DNA of 49,315 nt from an uncultured Spartobacteria bacterium (lineage in GTDB: Bacteria > Verrucomicrobiota > Verrucomicrobiia > Chthoniobacterales > Chthoniobacteraceae): contig CAIXGS010000023.1 of assembly GCA_903919125.1 (NCBI GenBank), forward strand, positions 1-49,315. The letters run 5' to 3'. Positions 18,496-26,608 of this stretch are shown piece after piece. The translations under genes were made by a program, and so were the position numbers. The notes beneath the pieces were generated by a model. That model worked only from the letters and a program-made list of their open reading frames with translations. It was not told the origin of the DNA and made no database searches. The stretch's first letter is position 1, and every line of letters begins with the position of its first letter.

Positions 18496-19926
18496 ATGGC
18501 TAGAGTACTTATTATTGATGATGATCCCGCGATGGCGCAAGTGATGTCGGCTCTTTGTGCCGAGATCGGCCACACGGTCGTCGTGTATTCTTCGACAAGC
18601 AAGGCGTTAAACCTCCTTTCGAGCCACTCGCCACAGTTGGTGATAGCTCAATGCAACGCAGGAAATGCTGGTGAGTTGGAGGTTCTAAAAGTGTGTCGAG
18701 CTAGTCTGCCGCATGTTCCTGTGATTCTGCTTACTGGAAACAAGAGCGTACCCGAGGCAGTAGCTGCGATGCGGGCGGGCGCTGCAGATTATTTGCTCAA
18801 GCCCTTTCATATGGGGGATTTAAAGGAGGCGATTCAGCGGGCGCTGTCGGATGCCCAGAGTCCTTATCCTGATCCGAGCGCAAGGGTTCGGGAAGGACAT
18901 GGTTTTGAGAACATCATTGGGAGTTCGGCCCGGATGCAGAATATTTTTGAGCTGATCGGGAAGGTTGCCCGCACCGACTCGACGATTCTAATTTCGGGAG
19001 AAAGTGGAACGGGCAAAGAGCTTGTGGCCAGAGCATTGCATTTTAATTCAGGGAGGCGGAGCCTGCCCTTTGTGGCAATCAATTGCTCCGCATTGCCAGA
19101 GAATTTGTTGGAAAGTGAGCTTTTTGGGCACAAGAAGGGCTCTTTTACTGGCGCGGTGCAGGACAAGGTCGGGCTTTTTGAAGAGGCAGAGGGAGGTACG
19201 ATTTTTCTGGATGAGATCAACTCGATGGCTGCCCTTTTGCAGACGAAGTTGTTGAGGGTGTTGCAAGAGCGGGTTATCCGCAGGGTGGGAGAGAATCGAA
19301 ATATACCCATTCACGTGCGAGTTCTGGCAGCCTCCAACGAGCCTCTGTTTAAAAAGATGAAGGCGGGTGGATTCCGGGAAGATCTTTATTACCGCTTGGC
19401 GGTGATTCCTTTGGAAGTTCCACCGCTTCGGGAGCGACGGGAGGATATACCTTTGTTGGTGGAGCACTTTCTCCAAAAGCACACTTTGTTTGGCAACTCA
19501 AACCGCCCGGCGGCCTTGGATCAGCGCACGATGCAGGCATTGTGCTCTTATTCGTGGCCGGGGAATGTGCGCGAGTTGGAGAACGCGGTCGAGAGGGCCT
19601 GCGCTTTGTGCGAAAACGGGGTGGTGCAATTGGGCGATCTCCCGCCGCACGTGGTGACAAGCGAGCCTCTTTCTGTGACCGGCGCCGTTCCGCACTCCCC
19701 GATTTACGCAACAACGTCGCTTCCTCAAACGTCGCTTCCCATTGGACGGCCCTTGAGCGAGTTCATTGCCGCCCAAGAACGCCGCTTCATTGAGGAAACC
19801 ATCCGTGCCAACCGTGGCGTTCGGGAGCGCGCCGCTCAAGTCCTGGGTATTTCTTCCGCGACCCTTTATCGTAAACTGGACGCCGCCAGCATGCCGCCCA
19901 TACAGAAGGTAGCGGATTCGCTTTAA
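18496..19926 (+). CDS. NtrC-type sigma-54 activator with atypical receiver (Gln at phosphosite)
   Basis: A 476-residue receiver/AAA+/Fis regulator from ATG 18496; the longer frame to 18382 is not conserved. The receiver keeps the acidic pocket (IIDDDP) and the Lys of LLKPF, but the phosphoacceptor position aligns with Gln52 in LVIAQCNAG, where Asp is expected. The AAA+ domain is complete: GESGTGKE, GSFTGA and FLDEINSM. The C-terminus is a Fis helix-turn-helix (RERAAQVLGISSATLYRKL). Gln at the phosphosite implies control other than by phosphotransfer. It is preceded by the 11-mer tandem repeat and has no cognate sensor kinase nearby. Confidence 0.93.
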   Translation: MARVLIIDDDPAMAQVMSALCAEIGHTVVVYSSTSKALNLLSSHSPQLVIAQCNAGNAGELEVLKVCRASLPHVPVILLTGNKSVPEAVAAMRAGAADYLLKPFHMGDLKEAIQRALSDAQSPYPDPSARVREGHGFENIIGSSARMQNIFELIGKVARTDSTILISGESGTGKELVARALHFNSGRRSLPFVAINCSALPENLLESELFGHKKGSFTGAVQDKVGLFEEAEGGTIFLDEINSMAALLQTKLLRVLQERVIRRVGENRNIPIHVRVLAASNEPLFKKMKAGGFREDLYYRLAVIPLEVPPLRERREDIPLLVEHFLQKHTLFGNSNRPAALDQRTMQALCSYSWPGNVRELENAVERACALCENGVVQLGDLPPHVVTSEPLSVTGAVPHSPIYATTSLPQTSLPIGRPLSEFIAAQERRFIEETIRANRGVRERAAQVLGISSATLYRKLDAASMPPIQKVADSL

Positions 19927-20024
19927 CCGTCCGATCGGTATCGTTCCCCTGATTCTTAGCATTTGTGAACTCGTTCCAAGGTTTCTGAGCCAGACGGGTT
20001 GTTCTCTGGTCACTTATCTTTTCA

Positions 20025-21347
20025 ATGCGTTCCAACATCTTTCACTTTGAACTTTGCTGTGCCCTCGGCCTTGGCCTTCTGACTTTTAGCGCTGAGGCGT
20101 CCAATTGGCCGCAGTGGCGGGGCCCCTTGCTGGACGGTTCCTCGGATGAAACTGGTCTTCCAAAGCAGTGGTCCACGACAGAGGGGGTGCGCTGGCGGAC
20201 GCCACTCCCGGGCTTTAGCGGAGCCACGCCGGCGGTTTGGGGAGATCGGATTTTTGTGTCTTCCCCCAACGCTGATAAGGAACTGATGCTTCTGTGCCTC
20301 GATAAGCGAGAAGGTAAAGTTCTTTGGCAGAAGGTGTTGAGTACTGGTGATACGACTAAGGGCAAGACCTCTCCCAACATGGCCTCGCCTTCCCCCATTA
20401 CCGATGGCAAGGCTGTCTACGCACTGTATGGAACCGGCGACTTTACGGCGCTGGATTTCGCGGGGAATCAGCTCTGGACGCGGAACTTAGCGGAGGAGTT
20501 CGGCCGTTTCTCTAATATGTGGCTGTACGGATCAAGTCCCTTGCTTTTTGAGGGGCGTGTTTATTTGCAAGTGCTTCAGCGCTCTCCAGTCCCTCAAGAT
20601 TACACTCACGCTCTGGATGGTAAGCCGGAGCGCGAATCCTTCCTGCTTTGTGTGGATGCTAAGACGGGCAAAACCATCTGGCGCGCGCTTCGTCCCACCG
20701 ATGCAGGAATGGAGTCGAAGGAAAGTTACGCCACGCCGATGCCGTTGGTGGCCAACGGGCGTAAGGAGTTAATTATCATTGGAGGCGATTATCTCACCGC
20801 CCACTCGCTGGAAGATGGTTCTGAATTGTGGCGTAGCGGCGGTTTTAATCCGAAGAAAGGCGAATGGATGCGCATTGTGGCCTCGCCGGTAATTTTTAAG
20901 GACATCGCCATAGCGGCTGGACCCAAACGGGTGCCGGTGATCGGCGTGCGTAGCGGAGGCAAAGGAGATGTCACCGAAACGCACACGGCTTGGAAGTTCG
21001 AGGAGTTCCCCCCGGATGTTTGCACCCCAGTTCTTTACAACGGATTCCTGCACGTTCTCGATGGAGACAAGCAGATGCTCACGGCGCTGAATCCTGAGAC
21101 GGGGGAGAAAAAGTGGCAGGTCTCTTTGGGGTTACGCGAGAACTTCAAAGCCTCTCCGACTGCCGCGGATGGACGCATTTTTTGCATCAGCGAACGCGGA
21201 ACTGTCGTGGTGGTGGATGCCAGCGCCGGAGAGGTGTTACTGACCGCGCCCATGGGAGGCGGGGCGCCGACGCGCTCCAGTGTGGTTTTAAGTGGCGGCG
21301 ATATTTTGCTGCGTACGGCTGAAGAATTGATTTGTGTAGGAAAATGA
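20025..21347 (+). CDS. Secreted PQQ-type beta-propeller protein (first copy)
   Basis: A 440-residue protein with an N-terminal signal peptide (about 1-25, ending near SAEAS). The opening NWPQWRGPLLDG is the signature of PQQ-like propellers abundant in Planctomycetes and Verrucomicrobia. Repeated blade motifs follow (ALDFAGNQLWTRNL, SLEDGSELWRSGG, ALNPETGEKKWQVSL). No PQQ dehydrogenase catalytic or haem motif is seen, so it is probably a structural or binding propeller. Its stop codon overlaps the start of the next gene (ATGA), which indicates translational coupling. Substrate unknown. Confidence 0.88.
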   Translation: MRSNIFHFELCCALGLGLLTFSAEASNWPQWRGPLLDGSSDETGLPKQWSTTEGVRWRTPLPGFSGATPAVWGDRIFVSSPNADKELMLLCLDKREGKVLWQKVLSTGDTTKGKTSPNMASPSPITDGKAVYALYGTGDFTALDFAGNQLWTRNLAEEFGRFSNMWLYGSSPLLFEGRVYLQVLQRSPVPQDYTHALDGKPERESFLLCVDAKTGKTIWRALRPTDAGMESKESYATPMPLVANGRKELIIIGGDYLTAHSLEDGSELWRSGGFNPKKGEWMRIVASPVIFKDIAIAAGPKRVPVIGVRSGGKGDVTETHTAWKFEEFPPDVCTPVLYNGFLHVLDGDKQMLTALNPETGEKKWQVSLGLRENFKASPTAADGRIFCISERGTVVVVDASAGEVLLTAPMGGGAPTRSSVVLSGGDILLRTAEELICVGK

Positions 21348-21976
21348 AAAAACTCGCGTTGTTAGCATTTGGGATGGCGGCGTTATTGGGGCAGGTGTGC
21401 GCTGCGGATACGATATTGTTCGAAGAGAATTTTAATGCGTTGCCTGTTGGTGCGCTACCGAAGGGATTTTTGGCTTTGGCAGGTGAATTCTCCGTCGTAG
21501 TGGAGGGAGAAGCGCATTATCTGGAATTACCTGGTTCGCCACTGGATACTTTTGGGGTGTTGTTTGGTCCGGCCAGTGCCGAGCCTTGCACGATGGAGGG
21601 ACGTTTTTTTGGGACAAAAACTGGGCGTAAATTCCCGACGTTTGGTCTCAGTTTGCGTGGGGCAGGGGGCTATCGCCTGCAGGTGAGCCCGGGTAAGGGG
21701 CAGCTCGAGATTTACAAGGGAGACGAACCTTTGTTGGGGGTTGCGTTCGCCTGGCAAAGCGGTTCCTGGACACAGCTTAAGCTTTCTTTTCGTCGGCAAG
21801 GCGCAGGTTGGATTATCGAAGGAAGTGCATGGACTGAAGGCGGCACGGCGCCCACCGAGCCTCAGATTCGCTGGGAAGTGGCCACAGATATCGCCGCTGG
21901 CCGCGCCGCCATTTGGGGTAGTCCTTACTCAGGGACCCCAGTGCGTTTCGATGATCTTCGTTGGATCGCCCAATGA
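21344..21976 (+). CDS. Secreted LamG/DUF1080-like protein
   Basis: A 210-residue exported protein with a clear signal peptide (MKKLALLAFG..., cleavage near VCAAD). The mature part begins LFEENFNALPVG and is rich in beta strands, ending with VRFDDLRW. This looks like a concanavalin-like jelly-roll domain such as LamG or DUF1080, which often bind or cleave glycans. No catalytic residues can be identified. The start ATG 21344 overlaps the stop codon of the upstream propeller gene, and a related propeller gene follows 68 bp later; the three probably act together outside the cytoplasm. Confidence 0.7.
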   Translation: MKKLALLAFGMAALLGQVCAADTILFEENFNALPVGALPKGFLALAGEFSVVVEGEAHYLELPGSPLDTFGVLFGPASAEPCTMEGRFFGTKTGRKFPTFGLSLRGAGGYRLQVSPGKGQLEIYKGDEPLLGVAFAWQSGSWTQLKLSFRRQGAGWIIEGSAWTEGGTAPTEPQIRWEVATDIAAGRAAIWGSPYSGTPVRFDDLRWIAQ

Positions 21977-22044
21977 GGCGTGACACGATAAAGAGGCTCA
22001 CCGAAAACTTTCATCCACTCTATTAAACTCATCCCTGTCATTTT

Positions 22045-23301
22045 ATGAAAAACACACTCCTTAAACTCCTGTTGTGCACTCCTTTGGTTACTAATGTGGC
22101 TCACGCTGCCGACTGGCCGCAGTACCGGGGACCGGCTGGGGATGGCGTTTGCGCCGAGCAAATTCAATGGAAGCCAGCGGGTTTGAATTCCGTGTGGAAA
22201 GTCCCGAGCGATGGCGGCTTCAGCTCCTTCGCCGTCGCTGACGGTCGCGCTTTCACTCTTTCGCTTAAGGAAATAGACGGTGCGAGTCAGGAAGTTCTCG
22301 TCGCGCACAACGCTGGGTCGGGTGCTGAACTGTGGAGCGTTGCTTTGCAAGTAGCCAAATATGACAAAGGGGGCAACGATGGCACGGCTGATAACAAGGG
22401 CGGGGACGGACCGCGTTCCACTCCGGCCATTGTCGGAAAAACCGTCGTGGTCCTATCCTCGGAGCTTGCCCTGCGTTGTTTCGACGCTGCTACGGGCAAG
22501 GAAGTGTGGACCTTGGACCTCAAAGCTCAACACGGGGGGCGCAATATTCAGTGGCAGAACGCCGCCTCGCCTTTACTCGAGGGTGGTTTGATTTACTTGG
22601 CGGGCGGTGGAGCAGGGGAGTCTCTTTTGGCGGTGAACCCAGCCGATGGCAAGGTGGTGTGGAAGGCGTTCGACGAAAAAATGACGCATGCTACGCCAGT
22701 TGCAGCAACCATTTTGGGCCAGAGGCAGGTGATATTCTTCCTGCAATCTGGTTTGCTCGCTGTTGAGCCTAAAACAGGTAAAGAGCTGTGGCGGTATGCT
22801 TTCCCATACAAAGTTTCGACGGCGGCGTCACCCGTGGTAGGCGGTGATATTGTGTACTGCTCTGCGGGTTACGGAGTGGGAGCCGGTGCAGTCAAACTCA
22901 CGAAGGAGGGTGGCGAGTTCAAGGCCACCGAGATTTTCCGCGCTCCGGGTAACACTCCCTTGGCCAACCATTGGAGCACCCCAGTGCTTAAGGACGGCTT
23001 CATGTACGGCATGTTCCAGTTCAAGGAATACGGAAAAGGACCCGTGAAGTGCGTGGAGCTTGCAACGGGTGATGTCAAATGGACGAAGGAAGGCTTTGGA
23101 CCAGGGCATGTGATATTGATTGGAAATGACGTCGTTGCGCTTTCGGATGCCGGCGAAATTGTCCGGTTCGCTGCGTCCCCAGGGGAGTACAAGGAACTCG
23201 GACGCCAGAAGGTGCTGGACGGCAAGTGCTGGACCACTCCCAGCGTTTCTGGGGGGCGCCTGTTTGTACGCAGCACGAAGGAAGCGTCCTGTCTGGAATA
23301 A
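22045..23301 (+). CDS. Secreted PQQ-type beta-propeller protein (second copy)
   Basis: A 418-residue paralogue of the propeller protein at 20025. It has a signal peptide (cleavage near AHAAD), the DWPQYRGPAGDG opening and several W-motif blades (CFDAATGKEVWTLDL, AVNPADGKVVWKAF, AVEPKTGKELWRYAF). No enzymatic signature is visible. It sits 68 bp after the LamG-like gene on the same strand and 103 bp before the oxidoreductase gene. The pair of propellers around a jelly-roll protein suggests a periplasmic polysaccharide- or protein-binding unit, which is inference. Confidence 0.88.
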   Translation: MKNTLLKLLLCTPLVTNVAHAADWPQYRGPAGDGVCAEQIQWKPAGLNSVWKVPSDGGFSSFAVADGRAFTLSLKEIDGASQEVLVAHNAGSGAELWSVALQVAKYDKGGNDGTADNKGGDGPRSTPAIVGKTVVVLSSELALRCFDAATGKEVWTLDLKAQHGGRNIQWQNAASPLLEGGLIYLAGGGAGESLLAVNPADGKVVWKAFDEKMTHATPVAATILGQRQVIFFLQSGLLAVEPKTGKELWRYAFPYKVSTAASPVVGGDIVYCSAGYGVGAGAVKLTKEGGEFKATEIFRAPGNTPLANHWSTPVLKDGFMYGMFQFKEYGKGPVKCVELATGDVKWTKEGFGPGHVILIGNDVVALSDAGEIVRFAASPGEYKELGRQKVLDGKCWTTPSVSGGRLFVRSTKEASCLE

Positions 23302-23404
23302 TTGCCGGAGTGGATGTCCGTTTCTTAACAAAAATTGTCAGAGCCAGTTCTCCGCCTTTTAGCCATAATGGCGCGGTGAATCTCTCCCCAGATTCTTTGT
23401 TCTT

Positions 23405-24529
23405 ATGCCTCGTTCAAAAGTAAATATCGCGATAGTCGGTCTGGGTTTCGGTGCGGAATTTATCCCAATTTATCAGCATCATCCCAACGCCCACATGTAT
23501 GCGATCTGCCAGCGGGATCGTAAAAAATTGGACGCAATCGGCGATGCTTTCGGCGTGGAAGCGCGTTACACAGAGTTTGCGGATGTGCTTAAGGACCCAA
23601 AGGTAGACGCGGTTCATATCAATTCTCCCATTCCCGATCACGGTTGGATGAGTATCGCGGCGCTGAAGGCCGGGAAGCATGTCAGCTGTACGGTGCCGAT
23701 GGCGACCACCGTGGAGGAGTGTAAACAGATCGTAGAACTCGTGCGCAAAACGGGTTTGAAATACACGATGGCTGAGACGGTGGTGTATGCCCGCGAGTAC
23801 CTTTTTTTGAAGGAGATGTTGCGAAAAGGTGAGCTTGGAAAACTGCAGTTTCTTCAGGCAAGCCATCAACAGGACATGGATGGATGGCCGAACTACTGGC
23901 CGGGACTTCCTCCGATGTGGTACGCGACCCATTGTGTTGGGCCCGTAAGTGGACTGGCTGGGGCGGCAGCGGAGTACGTGAGTTGCTTTGGCTCGGGAAC
24001 GATTCGCAAGGAACTCCAGCAGCATTACGGCTCGCCGTTTGCGGTAGAAACGGCGCACATCAAGTTCGCGGGGAGCGATCTCTCGGCGCGGATTATCCGC
24101 AGTCTATTTGATACGGCCCGCCAGTATCGCGAAAGCATTGACGTGTATGGAGATAAGGCGTCCGTGGAGTGGCCGCTGATTGAACACGAACCCATGGTGA
24201 TGCATCGCGCTAAGTTGCCAGAGAAAAGAATTCCCAAATACGTAAAGGCGCCGGATTACGCAAAACTACTGCCGAAAGCGATCCGCCCCTTCACCACCAA
24301 CGGCGTGTACGGAGTGGGTAAAAAGGCTCATTTGTCCTTCACTCAAGGCGCTGGTCATGGAGGCTCTCATCCCCATTTGGTGCATGAATTTGTCAGTGCC
24401 TTGGTGGAAGACAGGCAGCCGTTTCCGAATGCGAAACAGTCGGCAAATTGGACGTGTGTTGGGTTGTGTGCGCATCAGTCAGCGCTCAAAGGCGGCGCGA
24501 TCGTGAAGCTGCCCTCTTTCACGCTCTAA
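23405..24529 (+). CDS. Gfo/Idh/MocA family NAD(P)-dependent oxidoreductase
   Basis: A 374-residue sugar or inositol dehydrogenase-type enzyme. The N-terminal Rossmann fold has IAIVGLGFGAEF (residues 7-18). The family's conserved KAGKHVSCTVPMATT block is present, although the usual EKP is TVP here, and the catalytic-domain stretch GGSHPHLVHEFVSAL is near the C-terminus. There is no Tat or Sec signal, so it acts in the cytoplasm. The T-V-P change replaces the lysine that normally contributes to catalysis, so activity may differ. It follows the propeller genes and may oxidise a released sugar, but the substrate is unknown. Confidence 0.87.
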   Translation: MPRSKVNIAIVGLGFGAEFIPIYQHHPNAHMYAICQRDRKKLDAIGDAFGVEARYTEFADVLKDPKVDAVHINSPIPDHGWMSIAALKAGKHVSCTVPMATTVEECKQIVELVRKTGLKYTMAETVVYAREYLFLKEMLRKGELGKLQFLQASHQQDMDGWPNYWPGLPPMWYATHCVGPVSGLAGAAAEYVSCFGSGTIRKELQQHYGSPFAVETAHIKFAGSDLSARIIRSLFDTARQYRESIDVYGDKASVEWPLIEHEPMVMHRAKLPEKRIPKYVKAPDYAKLLPKAIRPFTTNGVYGVGKKAHLSFTQGAGHGGSHPHLVHEFVSALVEDRQPFPNAKQSANWTCVGLCAHQSALKGGAIVKLPSFTL

Positions 24530-24605
24530 GCCGCCTTCTCTCCCCACCTAATCAAGGGAGAGCACCAAGAACAAACCACCAAGAACTAGGAACAAAGAAC
24601 AAATC

Positions 24606-26054
24606 CTATCCCGTACGGTATTCGTTAAGCTTGTTACGCAACGTGCGGATACTGATACCAAGCGCTTCTGCCGCGCGGGTCCGGTTCCCTACGCAAACCT
24701 CGAGCACGTGAAGGATGTGTTCCTTTTCGATATCAGCGAGGGCTACGGGCTCTTTTGAAGCGTGGTTAGCCAGTGGCCGTGCCGGAGCTTGGGAACCGTT
24801 TAGGGCTTTGTTAGGACGCTGCAATTGCTCTTCTGGGATGTCGATGTTTTGAACTTCAGGCTCGCATACTTTAGGACTGGAAGCGTTCTGAACCTCATAC
24901 AGGCCCAGTAGAGAGGGGTTCAAGGGGTGACCCGGTTCGCTCATGATCACGGCGCGCTCAATGGTGTTCTGCAATTCACGCACATTCCCCGGCCAGCGAT
25001 GCGACTCCAAGATTTCGAGACATCGAGGACTCAGTTGCAAATCAGGCCGAGTGTACTGTCGCGAAAAGCTTTCGAGGAAATGCTTCGCGAGAACGGGGAT
25101 ATCGCCGGCACGTTCCCGCAAGGGAGGGACGAAAACAGGGAAGACATTGAGGCGATAGTACAAATCTTCTCTGAAATCGCCCTTCTCCACGGATTGTCGC
25201 AAGTCGCGGTTGGTGGTTGCGAGCACGCGCACGTCGACGTGTATGGTTTTAACCCCGCCGACCCGTTCGAATTCACGTTCTTGAAGTACACGCAGCAACT
25301 TCGCTTGGAGTCGTGGGGAAATTTCGCTAATTTCGTCCAACAAAAGGGTGCCGCCGTTGGCGAGTTCAAAGCGTCCTTCTCGCCGTTCCGTCGCACCGGT
25401 AAAGGAGCCTTTTTCGTGACCGAAAAACTCACTTTCCATCAGGTTCTCAGAAAGAGCGGCGCAATTTACTCGAATATATGGCGCTGTGGAACGAGCGCTG
25501 GCGTGGTAAATGGCCTGCGCCACCAACTCTTTGCCCGTTCCATTCTCGCCTTGGATAAGCACAGTGGCCTCCGTGGGGGCCACTCGCCTTAGCATGTCCC
25601 GCAGGCGGTTCATAGGCTCACTCTCACCCACCAGATCTTTGGCTCCTGCAAGTTCGGCGGCAAGATACTCGTTGACCTGCTTCATCTGCCGATAACTTTC
25701 AGCCTTACGCACCAGAACCTCTATTTGTCCGATCGAAAAAGGCTTTAGCAAATAATCAAACGCGCCCGCTCTCATACATTCCACCGCGGATTCAATGGAG
25801 CCGAATCCGCTCATCATGATGACCAGTGGCGGATGATTCTGCTTGGCGCAGCGCGACAGGAAAGTGGTGCCTTCTCCATCAGGAAGGCGAACATCGACAA
25901 AGATAACGTCGAACTCCTCCTTCTTCATGAGGCGCTCGGCCTCAGCTATTGAACCCGCACTGCTCACTCCATAACGTTTCCCTCGCAAAACCTCCTCAAA
26001 GGTTTTGCGGATGAAGGGTTCGTCATCTACGACAAGAATTTTTTCGACAGCCAT
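24606..26054 (-). CDS. NtrC-type sigma-54 response regulator (canonical receiver)
   Basis: A 482-residue regulator from ATG 26054. The receiver is complete: acidic pair in ILVVDDEP, phosphoacceptor Asp54 in IFVDVRLPDG, and the LLKPF lysine. The AAA+ domain has GENGTGKE, GSFTGA and LLDEISEI. A linker of about 85 residues precedes the Fis helix-turn-helix (RTRAAEALGISIRTLRNKL). It should therefore respond to a sensor kinase, which is not in the window. The gene directly upstream on the same strand (26112) encodes a small helical protein of possible FlgN type; sigma-54 activators often control such genes. Confidence 0.94.
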   Translation of the reverse strand: MAVEKILVVDDEPFIRKTFEEVLRGKRYGVSSAGSIAEAERLMKKEEFDVIFVDVRLPDGEGTTFLSRCAKQNHPPLVIMMSGFGSIESAVECMRAGAFDYLLKPFSIGQIEVLVRKAESYRQMKQVNEYLAAELAGAKDLVGESEPMNRLRDMLRRVAPTEATVLIQGENGTGKELVAQAIYHASARSTAPYIRVNCAALSENLMESEFFGHEKGSFTGATERREGRFELANGGTLLLDEISEISPRLQAKLLRVLQEREFERVGGVKTIHVDVRVLATTNRDLRQSVEKGDFREDLYYRLNVFPVFVPPLRERAGDIPVLAKHFLESFSRQYTRPDLQLSPRCLEILESHRWPGNVRELQNTIERAVIMSEPGHPLNPSLLGLYEVQNASSPKVCEPEVQNIDIPEEQLQRPNKALNGSQAPARPLANHASKEPVALADIEKEHILHVLEVCVGNRTRAAEALGISIRTLRNKLNEYRTG

Positions 26055-26111
26055 GAGAATATGGACGGGGGGCGCCCCTACCAATGCACTCACTCGGCAA
26101 AAATGTCATGT

Positions 26112-26537
26112 TTAATTCTGAGTCTCGTAGCGTTTTCTTACCTGTCTGGCGGTTGGCTTAGGAATAATTTGCAGGTCTCCACTGGAAGAAGACAGTGCGT
26201 GCTTCAGGAGCAGTTGCTCATTTTCCTTGTCCAAAAGCATTGCCTTCAAAAGGACGCGTTGAGCCTTGTTCGCCACGGCTTTAAGGGCAGGAGTCTTAGG
26301 CGCTTTCGTCACACTGGAGGCTTGGCGCATCGTCGAAAGCGAATCTTCGAGCGCTCTTAATAAGAGACGTTTTTTCTCTAAAACCTCCCATGCCTCCATG
26401 CTGCCACTTCCCCGAAGCACTCTGTTCTCTTCAATCAACAGATTGTACACTTCTTCGCATAACAAAGAATGGGAACAGATCAAGTCCACCATGGAAACTC
26501 TGGGCGCAGTTTGTGCCTGTGAAAGTTTGGGTTCCAT
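26112..26537 (-). CDS. Small helical protein, possibly FlgN-like
   Basis: A 141-residue, almost entirely helical protein with no signal peptide. The stretch around residues 33-68 (LLIEENRVLRGSG, then EKKRLLLRALEDSL) has the hydrophobic spacing and the E-K-R-x-L-L-x-x-L core typical of FlgN-type flagellar export chaperones. Similarity is too weak to name it. The rest is Ala/Lys-rich with a basic tail. It starts at ATG 26537 and ends 57 bp before the canonical NtrC-type regulator. No other flagellar gene is in view, so the assignment stays open. Confidence 0.6.
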   Translation of the reverse strand: MEPKLSQAQTAPRVSMVDLICSHSLLCEEVYNLLIEENRVLRGSGSMEAWEVLEKKRLLLRALEDSLSTMRQASSVTKAPKTPALKAVANKAQRVLLKAMLLDKENEQLLLKHALSSSSGDLQIIPKPTARQVRKRYETQN

Positions 26538-26608
26538 GTTGACTTAGTTTACCTAGTGTCTGGAGTGCCGAAAGGGATATTTAACAGAGAACGATTAATG
26601 CGGGATTC

